This document shows positions 36,851 to 48,299 of a DNA stretch of 64,000 nt, piece after piece. This stretch comes from Ampelocalamus luodianensis (lineage: Eukaryota; Streptophyta; Magnoliopsida; Poales; Poaceae): the NCBI GenBank assembly GCA_036346255.1, contig CM070622.1, positions 29,724,751 through 29,788,750 of the forward strand, in the 5' to 3' direction. Within the stretch, counting starts at the first letter, position 1; every line of letters begins with the position of its first letter. The notes beneath the pieces were generated by a model. It saw only the letters and a program-made list of their open reading frames with translations. It was not told where the DNA came from and ran no database searches. Position numbers and translations under genes: made by a program.

Positions 36851-37754
36851 TTGCTCGCTTACTATCCCGTGCAGTGTAGCTCCTCAACAGTCTTCTTCTC
36901 CATCTTAGGCGCTACGGTAGCTGCGGGAGATCTCCAAGTCCGGTGAGTCCATCGTCACTTCGTGCCTGGTTTGAGTATCGCCTCACCTCACTGAGCCCGC
37001 TCGTGTGGTCCATTTCAGCTATTGTCGCCCACACTGAGTTGTCACCGTGGACCTCTCTGTCACTGCCATCTCCATTGACGCCAACTCTTCTCCGGTGAGT
37101 TCTTGACCCTACTAAGGTTGATTTTCACACCTATATGTCCCCTTAAAACTGTGCATGTGCTTCAAATCGTTTCAGTTTATTTCTACCGAGAAGACTTGTC
37201 ACCGAGGAGCTTGCCGCCGTCGCCTCTGTTCACCGACGACCAGCCGCCTTGGACCTTCCTCAACTTCGACTAGCCGCCTTGGACCTTCCCCGACTTCATT
37301 GACACCTTCCTCGTGATCGAGGTAAGATTTGAGTAGTTTCGGGCGTTTACGCCGAAATCGCTAGTGAAGCCCATGGCACCTCCACGGGACATCACCGTCG
37401 GCTTGCCTCAGGTGACCTTAGGGCCTTGAGCCACGACTATTAGCAATGCGATGTCACCCTAAGCCCTGAGCTTCAAATCCTACTGTTTTTAATCATTTAG
37501 TTAATAAACTAACGAGTCTATGACATGTGGGACTGCCATAGATTTTATAAATAAAATCATGAAATAAAAAATGAGTCACCGACAAGTAGGGCCCATATGT
37601 AAATTAATAAAATCCAAAAAATATAAAAATGAGAAAAGCCATCTTTAGTTCAAAGAAAAATACGCTTTCTGTGTTGGAAAGCTTAAGCCTCAGAAAATAA
37701 GCTTTCGAAGTCACCCTTTTATTTATTTTCAGGGTTGTTAATACAAACCGTGTG
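36851..37754 (+). other. CACTA leader region, no clear gene
   Basis: Contains GC-rich pieces with GGTGAG donor-like sites at 36940 and 37094 and pyrimidine-rich stretches, then AT-rich intron-like sequence to 37740. It probably represents untranslated exons and introns of the transposase transcript. No conserved protein is seen. Confidence 0.4.
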
Positions 37755-38954
37755 ATGGACCAAAGCTGGATGTACGCTGAGAACCGTGTGAGTGAAGAGT
37801 ACATTAATGGTGTATCTGCTTTTACAAAAGCTGCCGAGGAAGATATGTTGAATAAGAGGCGGAATATATATATTGTCCATACGTTGACTGCAAGAATCTA
37901 AAGATATTTAAGAACTGAGCGCAGATCGAAGCACACTTGATTCGAAGGGGTTTCAAAAAGGGTTATACACATTGGAGCAGTCACGGTGAAGAGCAGATTA
38001 TACAAGAAGGTAGTAATAATGACATTGCTGACGGAGTCAACGATATGTCACCGGATGATGTTGATTGTGGTTCCAATTCGGATAGGATGCACGATGACAA
38101 TCTAGATCAGATGCTTCGCGATGCAGAAGGGAATTGTGATGAGAGAGGGTATGTTAAATTCTGAGGCTTGATGGAGGACTCGAAGAAACCTTTGTTCTTG
38201 GGCTGTAAGCCAGAATACATAAGGTTGTCATTCGTGCTTGAACTGCTGAAATTGAAGGCAAGCAATGGTTGGTCCGACAAGAGTTTCACGACGCTGTTAG
38301 GTCTCTTAGCGGACATGCTTCCAGAGGGAAACGAGTTGCCCAAAACCACCTACAAAACTAAGAAGATTCTTTGTCTATTGGGAATGGAAATAGAAAGAAT
38401 ACATGCATATCCGTAATGCTTCCAAATGACTGAATATATGCAGATCTCATAGCGGACATGCTTCCGAATGACTGTATCCTCTACCGTAACGAGTTTGCAA
38501 ACATGCATATATGTCTGGTGTGCAACACATCCCAATACAAGCGTAAGAATCAATCAGGGTGAAGTAAGGACCTCCTGCTAAGGTGGTGTGGTATCTTCCT
38601 GTAATTCCCCGTTTAAAGTAGTTTTTTGCGAACCCAAAGGATGCAAAACTGCTGCATTGGCACTCGGAAGAGCGTAAGAATGACGAAAAGCCAAGACACC
38701 CTACTGATTCCGCCCAGTGGAGAAACATTGATAGGAGGTTTGCAGACTTTGGTGCGGAACCGAGGAATATAAGGTTTGGATTGAGTACAGATGGAATGAA
38801 TCCTTTCGGTAACATGAGCAGCCGACATAGCATTTGGGCCATGACGCTCTGTATCTACAACCTTCTTCCTTGGTTGTGTATGAAGCGAAAGTATATTTTG
38901 CTGTCGATATTTATCCAAGGGCCAAAGTAACCTGGGAATGATATTGATGTGTAC
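37755..38954 (+). pseudogene. CACTA TNP2-like transposase, truncated and frameshifted
   Basis: Starts with a plausible ATG (37755) and the transposase-associated domain: MDQSWMYAENRVSEEYINGV, SAFTKAAEEDMLNKRRN, then in a shifted frame IRRGFKKGYTHWSSHGEE. The TNP2 body follows: KPLFLGCKPEYIRLSFVLEL, NGWSDKSFTTLLGLLADMLP, and RFADFGAEPRNIRFGLSTDG with MNPFGNMSSRHSIW, the hallmark of the Transposase_21 family. Frames change near 37870, stops occur near 38163 and 38415, and it ends at GNDIDVY where element D's LTR starts (38955). Half or more of the protein is missing. Confidence 0.88.
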
Positions 38955-41900
38955 TGTAACACCTTAGTTTTTGGAGCCTTTTTGAAACTTTCAAAATAAA
39001 GAAAACCATTTGGCTTTATCAGAATCTAAAAACTTAATTTGGGATTTTGGAATAGTTTCCAATTGATTAACTCGAACTTCGACTAAATTCCCTGTTGGTT
39101 TGTCGAGTTTGTGGGAGTGTTGAAGCTCTGGTGTTCTCTCCCCTTCTGTGCTTGTTTCGTTTTCCCTTTGGCCAACCTTCCTCTATGGTTCAGACCTCCC
39201 CAGGTCTAGACCTCCCTTATGTTTGGACCTCTTCTTTGTCCAGACCTCTCCTCGGTTTTGACCTCCCATTTGGGTCACAACCACCCTCGAGCTGTTCTAA
39301 GCTCGGGTTTGTGTTTCAAACCTCCTTTGATCTCATCTTAACCGTTGAAACCTCATTTGATCTCATCTTAACAGTTGAGACCTCATTTGATCTCATCTTG
39401 ATCGTCAGGACCTCCTTTGGTTCCATCATGACTATTACGACCTCCTTGGATGTCCTTCTTTGGATCTCGTCCGTTAGATCCTTCCCCCTTTGGATCTCAT
39501 CCGTTAAAACTCCTCCTTTTTTGGATCTCCCTTGAGTCCAGACCTCCTCTATCCTTTTGTGTGGTCTGATCCAGTGCGCACCTTCCCCTCTCGAGGAACG
39601 TCAGATCTTGTTTGGATGGCCCGATCAGGAGGAGGCGTTTGGATGGTCTGAACGTTCCCTAACATTGTGATGCGTCCGATTGAGTTTGAGCGACCCAATG
39701 TAAATGAGCGTTCGCGCGGTTCGAACGTTCCTATCTCCTTGGACCACCCGATCAAAATCGTACGGCTCTGTTTCGCCGCACCTTTTCCTATGTCCTTTGG
39801 ACCTTCTCCTCCTCGCGACCCTGTGGTCTTTTTGCAAAGACCACCCTCGTGGTCAGGACCTCTGGTTTTTTTTGCAAAGACCACCCCTTGTGGTCAAGAC
39901 CTTTGGTCTTTTTGCAAAGACCACCCTCTTTAGTCAAGACCACCCTTTGTGGCCACCACCTCTGGTCTTTTTGCAAAGACCACCCCTTTGGGTCACGACC
40001 ACCCTTTGTGGCCATGACCTCTAGTCTTTTCGCAAAGACCACTTTGGTGGGTCAGGATTTCCCTTGACCTCTGCGGGATCTCCGCAGGACCTCCCACCTG
40101 AGCTTTGACTAGTCACATCTGTCAGTCATGCTCACCTTCTCCTTCCTCTAACAATATCACGGGTGCCACCGAAGTCTTCGTGCATTTAATGTCGGTTGTG
40201 TCGCATTAAATGCTATCACTTCTACTTTACCTGTTCCTTCTCTTATCTTCTCCTTTACCTGCTCCCATCTCCTCCTTCACTACCCTTGAACACGTATGCC
40301 TTTGAAACTTCCTGCAACCCTGGCTATATAAGCTTGGGTAGCTCTCTATCTTTACCTTCTTCCTCATTTCAACTCTCTCGCTCTCTCAGCCAGCTCTTTG
40401 GACCTCCCTCCAAAGCTTCGGACCTCCTCCGACCAGCTCCTTGGACCTCCCCCAAACCATTGGAGTTTTCCTGTTGGTTCTAGTTGGTGCTTTCTCTAGA
40501 GTTCTTTTGGTTTTACTTGAGCTTCGTTTGAGATGGCTTTGTTCTCTAAGGTAGATTGCGACGACGCCGAAGAGCCCGAGTTCTTTGAAGAAGAAGACGC
40601 ACAAGCTTTTGAGCAAGGCAAGTCATACCCTTGATCATGTTGACACCTAGTACTTCAACTTATATACTTTCTGTTTCAAGCTAAGTACTGCATGCATATT
40701 TTACTTAGTATTTCTATACCAGTTTTTACATTCATAGTTAGACCTAACTCCTTCGTATGACAAATGTTGACATTACAACCGAAATTGTTGTCGCCTCGGT
40801 TAAAACCTGGTTAGTACAATAGTATGATCAGGACCTTTTGAAAATAAATGCTTAGTCATGCTTAGACCAAAACCTCGATTTGGGAAGTTTTACTGCCAAA
40901 GACCAATATTCGTTTTTGGGTTGTCATGGAAATCTGTTTTTGTTCTCAAAGGCAAAACAAATGGAAAACGGGTTTGGACTTGGGCGAATTGGTTGTGGGG
41001 TTGGTGCATGTCTATGCACAGGGTTGTGTCATTTCTATGGCCGATACCCAAGGATTTTTGTGGTTGTCGCCCAAGTCAATTAAAAACCAGCCTTCGAGCA
41101 TTCCTTTGCTATGCCTCATCGTGTAACCACAAGTCTTGTATGGGCAGGACCTGGCTGAATAATTTGCAATGTCTCATCATGGTTGTTCCATCTGGTTGAG
41201 TGGGTGGTTTTTCATGACCTTCTTTACATTCCCACCTAGCGCAAGAGGGGCCCTAAACCCTACGGGTGGTTAGCCCAATGGGGGTAAACCTTAGCGAAGG
41301 GGGACTGTGGTGAGAAGGCGCATTGTAAAGGCCTTGTGATAGCCTTTTAGTCGCACACCTTCGAAAGTGTTTGAGTGGATAGTATAAATTGGTTCTTTCT
41401 TGTGGGTAAAGCTTTACACCTCTGCAGAGTGTAAATCTATTCGAATAACTGTGTCCACGGTTATAGACATGCTAGCAAAGTCACTCCAAGTTAGATTTTG
41501 ATTTTATGTTTTCAAATGTCTTTGTTAACTAGTTTTGGATCTCTATCCAAGTGGGTTTTAGTCGGGGAGCCCTAGCGGTTAGCTTGATGATAGGAGGTTA
41601 TCCTTCACCCTTTTATTCTTGTTATCAACTAGTCAAAACTGTGTTAGAAAAAGGAATTTTATGTATGGTTTAGATTGCTTTAGAATTTATTACTTGTATT
41701 TGGAAAGAAACATGGCTTTATGCAAATCAACCATATAAGCTCTCCTTGGTGATATCCTTGCATGCATGAATATGTTATTTGACAGGTGTGACTTGCAAGC
41801 ACAGTTGTTGTGCTTAATCTTGCTTTGTTGCAAAAGCAGGTGAAGAGATCTATACTGAGGACCAAGAGGTCCTGGACGACTAGGCTACGCCCTCTAGCCG

Positions 41901-42329
41901 ATTGCCTGTGGTGTATCGGGTGGACTTGTCATTTTGCCTTCGCTGTGTAAAGTTGCTTTTGCTGGCTTGTAAGACAACCTTGTAATCAACTCTTTTGTTA
42001 TTAATAAAGTCTGCGTTGATATATGTTACCACTTGTGCTTACTGTGTGAGCTAGCCATTGATTCTTGGGACTCGTTCAAATCACAGGAGATTTAGGGCTT
42101 TTTCCAAGTCCCACAACCTCCTCGGGGTTGGTCTCGACCTCTTTTAGGTCAGGTCGTGATATTTGGGGAGGTCCTGGGTCTCACGACCTCATCGGGTCAG
42201 GTCTCCGGACCTCCTGGGTGGTCCTAGAGGTCCTCTCAGGTGATCCTGCTGGACCTCCTGGGAGGTCTTGGAGGACCTTTCAGGAGCTCCTGGAGGGTCT
42301 CTCGGATGACCCCTGGTCGGGTCGCCACA
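38955..42329 (+). repeat. 5' LTR of element D
   Basis: A 3375-bp LTR starting TGTAACACCTTAG and ending GGGTCGCCACA, followed four bases later by a primer site. It is inserted in the CACTA transposase. It is rich in GACCTCC-type words and tandem repeats (31-bp units near 39320-39430 and about 40-60-bp hairpin units at 39828-40050). It contains CTATTCGAATAA at 41437-41448, a one-base variant of the palindrome in elements A and B. Open frames such as 39095-39535 only translate these repeats. The partner LTR is not seen. Confidence 0.82.
39828..40050. repeat. Tandem hairpin minisatellite in element D's LTR
   Basis: About five repeats, 40-60 bp apart, of a unit containing TGGTCTTTTTGCAAAGACCA, a near-perfect inverted repeat (TGGTCTTT/AAAGACCA). 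The spacers are CCC...GTGG(T/C)CA(A/G)GACC variants. Two more units occur in the internal leader at 42640-42690. Confidence 0.85.
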
Positions 42330-42332
42330 GAG

Positions 42333-42343
42333 TGGTATCAGAG
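42333..42343 (+). other. Primer binding site of element D (tRNA-iMet)
   Basis: TGGTATCAGAG on the plus strand, four bases past the LTR end, then a T instead of the usual C. It sets the element's direction as plus. Confidence 0.85.
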
Positions 42344-43128
42344 TATCTTGACTGTAGGTCGTAACCTAGTAGAATGACCGTTGGTAGAAAGTTCAAAATA
42401 TAGTTTACAAAACAAGAAAAGCAAACTGTTGTCTTCTCATCTGGGTTATCTTTCTAAACTTATCCCCTTCTTAGTGTCCTCCCTTATCTTATTCTTCCTT
42501 ATCTTCTGCTTTCCTCTCTGTTTTACAATGTTAATTGGATCTTCTTTCCTTAAAACATCTATAGGAGGTCCTGTGGTCGTTAGTCTTGGTGTTCTAGACC
42601 TCTTTTCTGTTAGGACCTCCGTGTTCGTAGTTAAGAGTGGTAGTCCTTTTTGCAAAGACCACCCTCTGGGTCCTCTTTGCAAAGACTACCTCATGACCCA
42701 AAAGAGATTAATCAACTCAAAGAGTCTGACCACACTTCTTTAGGTGTGCGACTTAAGTGATCATCACAAGGTTTTTACAAAGCTCCTTCTTAACCTAATT
42801 CTGCCTGCTAAGGTTTCAACACTGAATGCTTTTCCGACCGGACAGGGCCCCCCTCTTGCGCCACCGTGAGAATACGTTTCCCATAAACCCCGCTTCTGAC
42901 GACAGAACCAAAATTAAGACATTGCTAATTAGTCAGCCAGGCCCATCCCATCAGGCATGTGGTTGTATAGTTAGGGCCCAGTTCAATGGCGCACAAGATT
43001 ATGTTCTTGACAAGTTACTCAGGCGATCTTTCTACAACCAAAATGTGCTAAACCCACACCCTCAATTTACCAACCTGCTCGCCTGAGAGAAAACCATTTT
43101 GTTTAACCAAGACCAATGGCACACCCTG
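42344..43128 (+). mobile_element. Internal leader of element D, truncated
   Basis: Follows the primer site. It has two copies of the TTTTTGCAAAGAC hairpin motif shared with the LTR and no recognisable gag. An 86-residue frame at 42826-43086 has no family I recognise. The element appears to be cut off by the next LTR near 43129; no pol is seen to its right. Confidence 0.5.
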
Positions 43129-46050
43129 TCATGGTTTCCAAATTTTATCAACAGTGGCTTACCACCACGATTCCATATATCATTAAGTCAAGATTAATCA
43201 TTATAACACATGTGATGATGAACCCATCGTAACTAAGCTGAACTAAGCATCAATACGATACCCGTGTTGGTGATACAAATATGTCAAACTAAAATTATCC
43301 AAACTAAGGTGACAAAGGATTCATGGTATACAATTATTCAATGGAGGCATAATGACAACAGGTAATAGCTAATCCCAAAACAATTTGTATAAAGATAGCA
43401 TGGAGTTGTATAAAACAATATACTTTTGAAATCATAGGTTCAATATGATCAAATGACCACGACTTGCCTTGGAATAAATCCTGGGATTGATCTTGATCTT
43501 GGTGAACTCCTCCTTGCTCAAAACTTCCAGAAGTATCAACGTCTACTCGTAAACAAGCAAATAAATAAATAACAGAGATAAAATAAACTCTAAAAATTAA
43601 ATAAAAATATCATATAAATATATCTCAAATTTATATGAATTTAGGAATTTGAATGGACTCAATCGGAGTTCGGATGCAAAAGATATGGGCTTTGGAAGAT
43701 TGAAATCACATAAAATCATGAAAATCACAATTTATGGATTTACTGGAATTACTTTTCTGAAGGAAAAGATAATTTATGACGTCAGCAATGAATTTCAGCC
43801 GAAAAGAATAAACGAAATTAATTTTGACAAGTGGGACCCACTAGTCATTGAATTGGTGCATGGTGAACTGGATCCATGGACCTTTGGCTCGGGTGAGCTT
43901 TTGGGTGTGCCACATGGTTTTGACTGGGATGCTGACAAGGGCGCCACATAAGCAAAGATACTGACTGAGGTGGGGAAGGAGTTGGCTACCACATCAGCAA
44001 GGGACGCAGATGTCCTGGCCGGCGCTCGACATGATGGCGGCAAGGGCAACCGTGATGAGTGAGAAGCCAAGAGAAGGTGGGGTTGGATTAGAAGGATTTG
44101 AGGCACGACGTGACGTGCAAAGAAGGGATAGAAGCTCACCGGCAGGATAGATCACGTGGTGGCCGGCGATCGGTTTCGGTGACAAAACCGGCAACGGCGA
44201 TGCGACGGTCCTCAGGACAAGATGGAGAGAGCCCTGCGTAGCCCACGCTATTGCGGACCCGACGACGGTGGAACCACGGGCGGAGGTGTGCTGTAGGCAA
44301 CAAAATCCGACGAGGAAGGCTTGAGATGGCGGCTCTGTTCTTGACGAAATCCGGCACAAAGAAACTAAAATTGGGGAAACCAATCTAGGGTTTCGGGAGA
44401 GATGGGTGGAGCGCACAATATGACGCGGAGGGGCTGCCTTATATAGTACCCGGAGAGGGAGAATCTATATTGAGGCCGGCGGCTTTGTCGTGCTGGACTC
44501 GGACACCAGAGAGTCCAGAGCACAAACGAAGAAGAAGGTCCCGGGACCTGCTGACAACGCAGGACCACACGGTAGCGAAACAAAAGGAGGAGCTGGGCTT
44601 GGCTTCGGCGCTGAGGGAAATAAAAGAAAAGCGGCTAGGCCGACTCAGTTAGCCCACGCGCACGCACGGGGAAAGCATGCGAGCCAAACCGAACCAAAAA
44701 CCGGAGCTGAGCTGCGGCACAAGAGCATCTCCAGCAGGAGCCCTCAAAACAGAGCCCCTACTTTTAATTTGAGGGCTCCCCCTACTTTTGAGGGCCCTGC
44801 TGGCTGCACTCCAAAGAGAGCCCTCAAAACAGGCCCCTACTTCTTAATTCCCTCTATTTCCTCACACACTATATGCATATGTATTTGAGAATATCACATT
44901 ATATAATAATTTATTTAAACTATAACTCTAAAGCACTATAGTTAAAATTATGAATGAAAATACAAATATTCAAATTTAAATTCAAAGACAAATTTGGTCC
45001 GAATTTAATGATAGTCGATCACAACATAGTTCATAACATCTCTGCAAATCAAATGACATAATCATCAAATTTAAGGGGGAAGGAGCGGTGTGGAGGGAAA
45101 AAGGTCAAGGGGGAAGAATCGGACCAGTATGCGCAGAAACCGTGATTTGGGGCTTGGCCAGAGCCTCCAGAATGAGGGCTTGAGGGGATTTAGGGCCCTC
45201 AAATTTGAGGGCTCTAGTAGGGCCCCACTGACCTCTGCTTTCTTGCCCTCAAATTTGGTTTTAGTGGTCAAGAGGCCTCGCTGAGATGCTCTAAGGAAAG
45301 ACAAGAAGGCCAGCTCGGGCTGCACGTGTGCTCGGACATGAAAAAGGAAGGCGGCCAACTCGGGCTGGGCTGGTGCAAAAGAACAAAGGGAAGTTGGGCC
45401 GCCTTGGGCAGCCCGGGCCGGGAGAAAAGGAAGGAGCGGCCCGTCTTGGTCCAAGGAAAAGGAGAAGATGGCCTTTGGCGTTAGGATCAAGGGGTGCAGG
45501 CCAGGGTTACGGCTGCCTCACGCGCGCACACAGTGATGGCAGGCTGGGCTTGGCTCAGCGCTGAAACGAAATGGTGCAACCGGCCGAAGCAATGCACGCG
45601 GGAGAAAACAAAAACGGCCGGGAAAGGTAAATGGAGTGGGCCCAAGAAACATGGCCGGCAAAACAAATAAAATGGAAAGTAAAAGAAGATGGCCGGCGGG
45701 AATTGGGCTGGAAAGTGGAAATTAGGCCTGAAGGCTTAAGGAGATTTTAGCCCAAACAATATCTGAGATTTATATTAGTTTTTCTTTTTTTAGAAAATAA
45801 CGGAAAATCCAAATAGCAAATTAAAAATAGTAATTGCACTCGGAAAAATTCTAAAAAATTCTAGAAAATATATCCAAGTGCATAGAATCCAAATAAAATA
45901 GTTTTAATAATATTTTATGTTGATATTATTCATATTAAATTATTTTGAAACTCTGAAAATTCTAATTAAGATTTAACTTTTACCAGAAAATCCAAATGGT
46001 TATTTTTACTTTTAAAACTTCAAAAACATACCAAATTTTGGGATGTTACA
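43129..46050 (-). repeat. Minus-strand LTR (probable solo or truncated Tekay-like LTR)
   Basis: Ends TTTTGGGATGTTACA at 46050, the same terminus as elements A and B. It contains an LTR block like theirs (ATGATCAAATGACCACGACTT at about 43447, in the same relative position as ATGATCAAACTGCTTGCC in A). The left edge is uncertain; TGTCATGGTTTCC near 43129 is the best candidate. No primer site or matching 5-bp flank could be found, so solo or truncated status is open. A MITE lies inside at 44723-45292. Frames at 43994-45564 are GC-rich chance frames. Confidence 0.5.
44723..45292. mobile_element. Tourist-like MITE (GAGCATCTCCAGC family)
   Basis: About 570 bp. The left end GAGCATCTCCAGCAGGAGCC is mirrored at the right by GAGATGCTC (complement GAGCATCTCAGCGAGGCC). 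Inner inverted repeats of GAGGGCCC/GGGCCCTC and CAAATTTGAGGGC appear on both sides. The flanks CAA and TAA would fit a decayed TWA target duplication. The interior is AT-rich and noncoding. Confidence 0.65.
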
Positions 46051-47716
46051 CTGACATGCTGGTATGTGGTCTTCACGGAAGACTAATGGGCACGCTGTTC
46101 GTATATGCTTGGTGTGGTCTTCATGGGAGTCGATATGGTGGCCTACTGATGCGGAGCAGGTGCATGTGGGGACATCGAAGGGAGGGTCAGAGAGGCCACA
46201 AGCTGTAGATGGTTGTGTGGAGAGGCTAGCTGTTCATGCTGGGTAGATGTCGGCACAAAAGGTCTAGGGCGATGTTCCTCTTTGGTCACTGGACGAATGT
46301 GTGGACAGCATCCCCAAGTGTCATGATCTCATCGTTTGGGGGCTTCTCCAGTGGGACGGCTCTGAAAACGTCATTTACCATGTCCACCTGGACCTTCATG
46401 AAACCGGTCCCTAGCTGGGCATTATGTAAATGTCCCTAGCTGGAGGTCTCGGTGGTGGCGGGCCTCGGTGCTTCCGCGACCATGACTGAGTAACTCCATT
46501 TTCCCATGGCCTGCTCCTCATGTTCTACAATATCTCATCACTACTGGTTGCACATCCCCTTGGTGCTGGTGACGGTCTTGTGATGTTGCACATCGGTTCC
46601 GGCAGCAAAAAAAGAAGAGGAAGAAAGTGGAAGGAGGAAGGGGAGGAAGAAGAAGGACAAAAGAGTCTTTTCACGTGTTAGTTGACATAGAAGGCGACGG
46701 AAATAGCATGAAAGGGCACAAGAAAGAAACTCGATGGCATAGAAGAAATCACATTTTTTCTGTGGCACTGATGGAATGGAGTAACTTTCAGTGGCATGTA
46801 GGGAATTTTCCCTTTATATAAATCTAGATTGACTCAGCAATAAAAGAGGGTGTTGAGATTCGGAAGATGGTGGTCACCAAGGGTTTGAGAGAGGCGGCAA
46901 GATTGTCAAATGTGGATCAGAAGTATAAGCATATGCGATCACATGACCTGAAAATGTAAAGATGACTAGAAACTGCTTATCAGGGGGAAATGCTCGTGTA
47001 GTTAGGGGTGGATCTACTGTAGCACACATGGGTACACATATATATATAATGTGGACACCCCTGACTCAACATAAGGGTACACCTCAATCCACAGCATAGC
47101 TGAACGTGGCTCATCTTGCCTCAGGGACCCCCGATGATTTCTTGGATCTGCCACTGCTGTAGTATAACTATTGGATGTCTGATGTGCTCTTCCAGTATTA
47201 CTTGTTGGCTGTCTGACGGGAGAACTAGTACCATCACCCAGTGCTCGTGCTCCGTGGGGCCTCGGTGCCTCCGCAAAATTTCTAACATGTGTAAGGGGCA
47301 TGCACACACGTGTGTGTGTACGCACGCGTACGGTGGTATGAGTAGAGCGTGAGTTAGTGAATGCGTAGGCCTTATATGCTTTAAAAAAAATGCAAATGTC
47401 TCTTTCGCGTCGGATCTGTAAATTTCGATGGTTCTTTTTTAATGTTTTTCTATGGTCATGTACTCATGTTCAACTGACTCGATGCATGGTCATGGAAATC
47501 AGATTAAATGTTCTGGCGGCATCAATACTGCCCACTATGAGCTTCAAGATTCAGTTCTAAAGAAACAACACAAGCTGATCTTTTATCATCTTGATGCGAA
47601 ACGTATTGTAAGGCTCCATTCACATGTTACACAGGAATTTCTTCAATTTTGAAAAGCTGAGAACTGGAAATGTATTAAACGACATGAGTAGTACATGTAC
47701 TTGATTATTTGGGGAT
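46051..47716. other. Transposon debris between LTR and Mutator element
   Basis: Apart from a CACTA-type fragment at 46250-46410, I see only decayed sequence: an AT-repeat (47039-47050), a GT/AC alternating purine-pyrimidine stretch near 47308-47330, and an A-rich run near 47380 that could be the tail of a LINE. There is no gene. Confidence 0.4.
46250..46410 (-). pseudogene. CACTA-associated protein fragment (DUF8039-like, tentative)
   Basis: The minus strand reads KVQVDMVNDVFRAVPLEKPP, NDEIMTLGDAVHTFVQ, a stop, then PKRNIALDL. The pattern P.PP.DE..TLGDAV.TFVQWPK is common in the second protein of grass CACTA elements. Here the Trp codon before PK has become a stop. Orientation is opposite to the TNP2 pseudogene at 37755, so it need not belong to the same element. 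Confidence 0.45.
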
Positions 47717-47934
47717 AGAAAAAGTTTATATTTGGTACCTCTACTTTGCAATGGGTCCATTTTGGACCCTCTACTTTAAAACTGGTTATATATTTTACAC
47801 CATCTACATTGAAAATCAGTGCAATTCTCATCCAGGACGATTTTGATGCTGACTTGGCATCTTACGTGGCACAAATGCATCAAGCTCATCTTCTTCCTCC
47901 TTCCTTTCTTTTTCTACTCTTCTCTCTTCTCTCT

Positions 47935-48299
47935 TTTTTTTTATTAATTAATCCTTTTTTAAATTTAATTTTAAAGTTAACTCCCGGCGCACTTTATTTC
48001 CAGTTCTGACCTTTGGTCACGCCACCATTCATAGCGTGACAAAACAGCATTGTCACGCCATGGGATAAGTCTACAAAACCGTACTTTTTGTCACGCCACT
48101 GGTGGTGACGTGACCAAAAAGCACTGCCACGCCACCCATGGCGTGACAAGAGTTTGCCCAGAAACGGGCTGGCGTGACAGTGTTATTTTGTCACGCCACG
48201 GATGGTGGCATGACCAAAGAGGTCAGAATTGGAAATAAAGTGCACCGGGGGTTAACTTTAAAATTAAATTTAAAAAAGGATTAATTAATAAAAAAAATG
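47935..48299. mobile_element. Mutator-type MITE (copy 2), nested in the MULE
   Basis: Clearly the same family as 36077-36448: same long AT-rich ends (TTTTAAATTTAATTTTAAAG), same GTCACGCCA/TGGCGTGAC palindromes in the same order. It lies in a CT-rich stretch, so its exact ends and target duplication are ambiguous; TCTCTCTTC occurs on both sides (47921-47929 and 48301-48309). Confidence 0.8.

Larger units (their letters stand above)
36537..38954 (+). mobile_element. CACTA (En/Spm) transposon, 5' part
   Basis: Starts CACTACTACTAAAAT, preceded by GTA (a possible 3-bp target duplication). It continues with an array of subterminal repeats, GC-rich exon-like leader sequence with splice-like sites (36880-37330), and a TNP2-type transposase pseudogene. 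It is cut off at 38955 by the LTR of element D; the right end is not seen in the window. Confidence 0.8.

Noticed and set aside
39095..39535. A 146-codon frame with repeated TSFDLIL units, looking like a repeat protein
   Set aside because: It translates the 31-bp tandem DNA repeat of element D's LTR; no start context, promoter or family, and it lies fully in the LTR.
39828..40050. Regularly spaced repeats resembling a CRISPR array
   Set aside because: The spacers are variants of one sequence, the context is a plant LTR, and no cas genes exist here.
43994..45564. Multiple frames over 100 codons
   Set aside because: They lie within an LTR-like region and a MITE, with no recognisable domain or consistent codon use.
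46538..46550. CACTACTGG as the start of another CACTA element
   Set aside because: No subterminal repeats follow and no matching end or 3-bp duplication was found.
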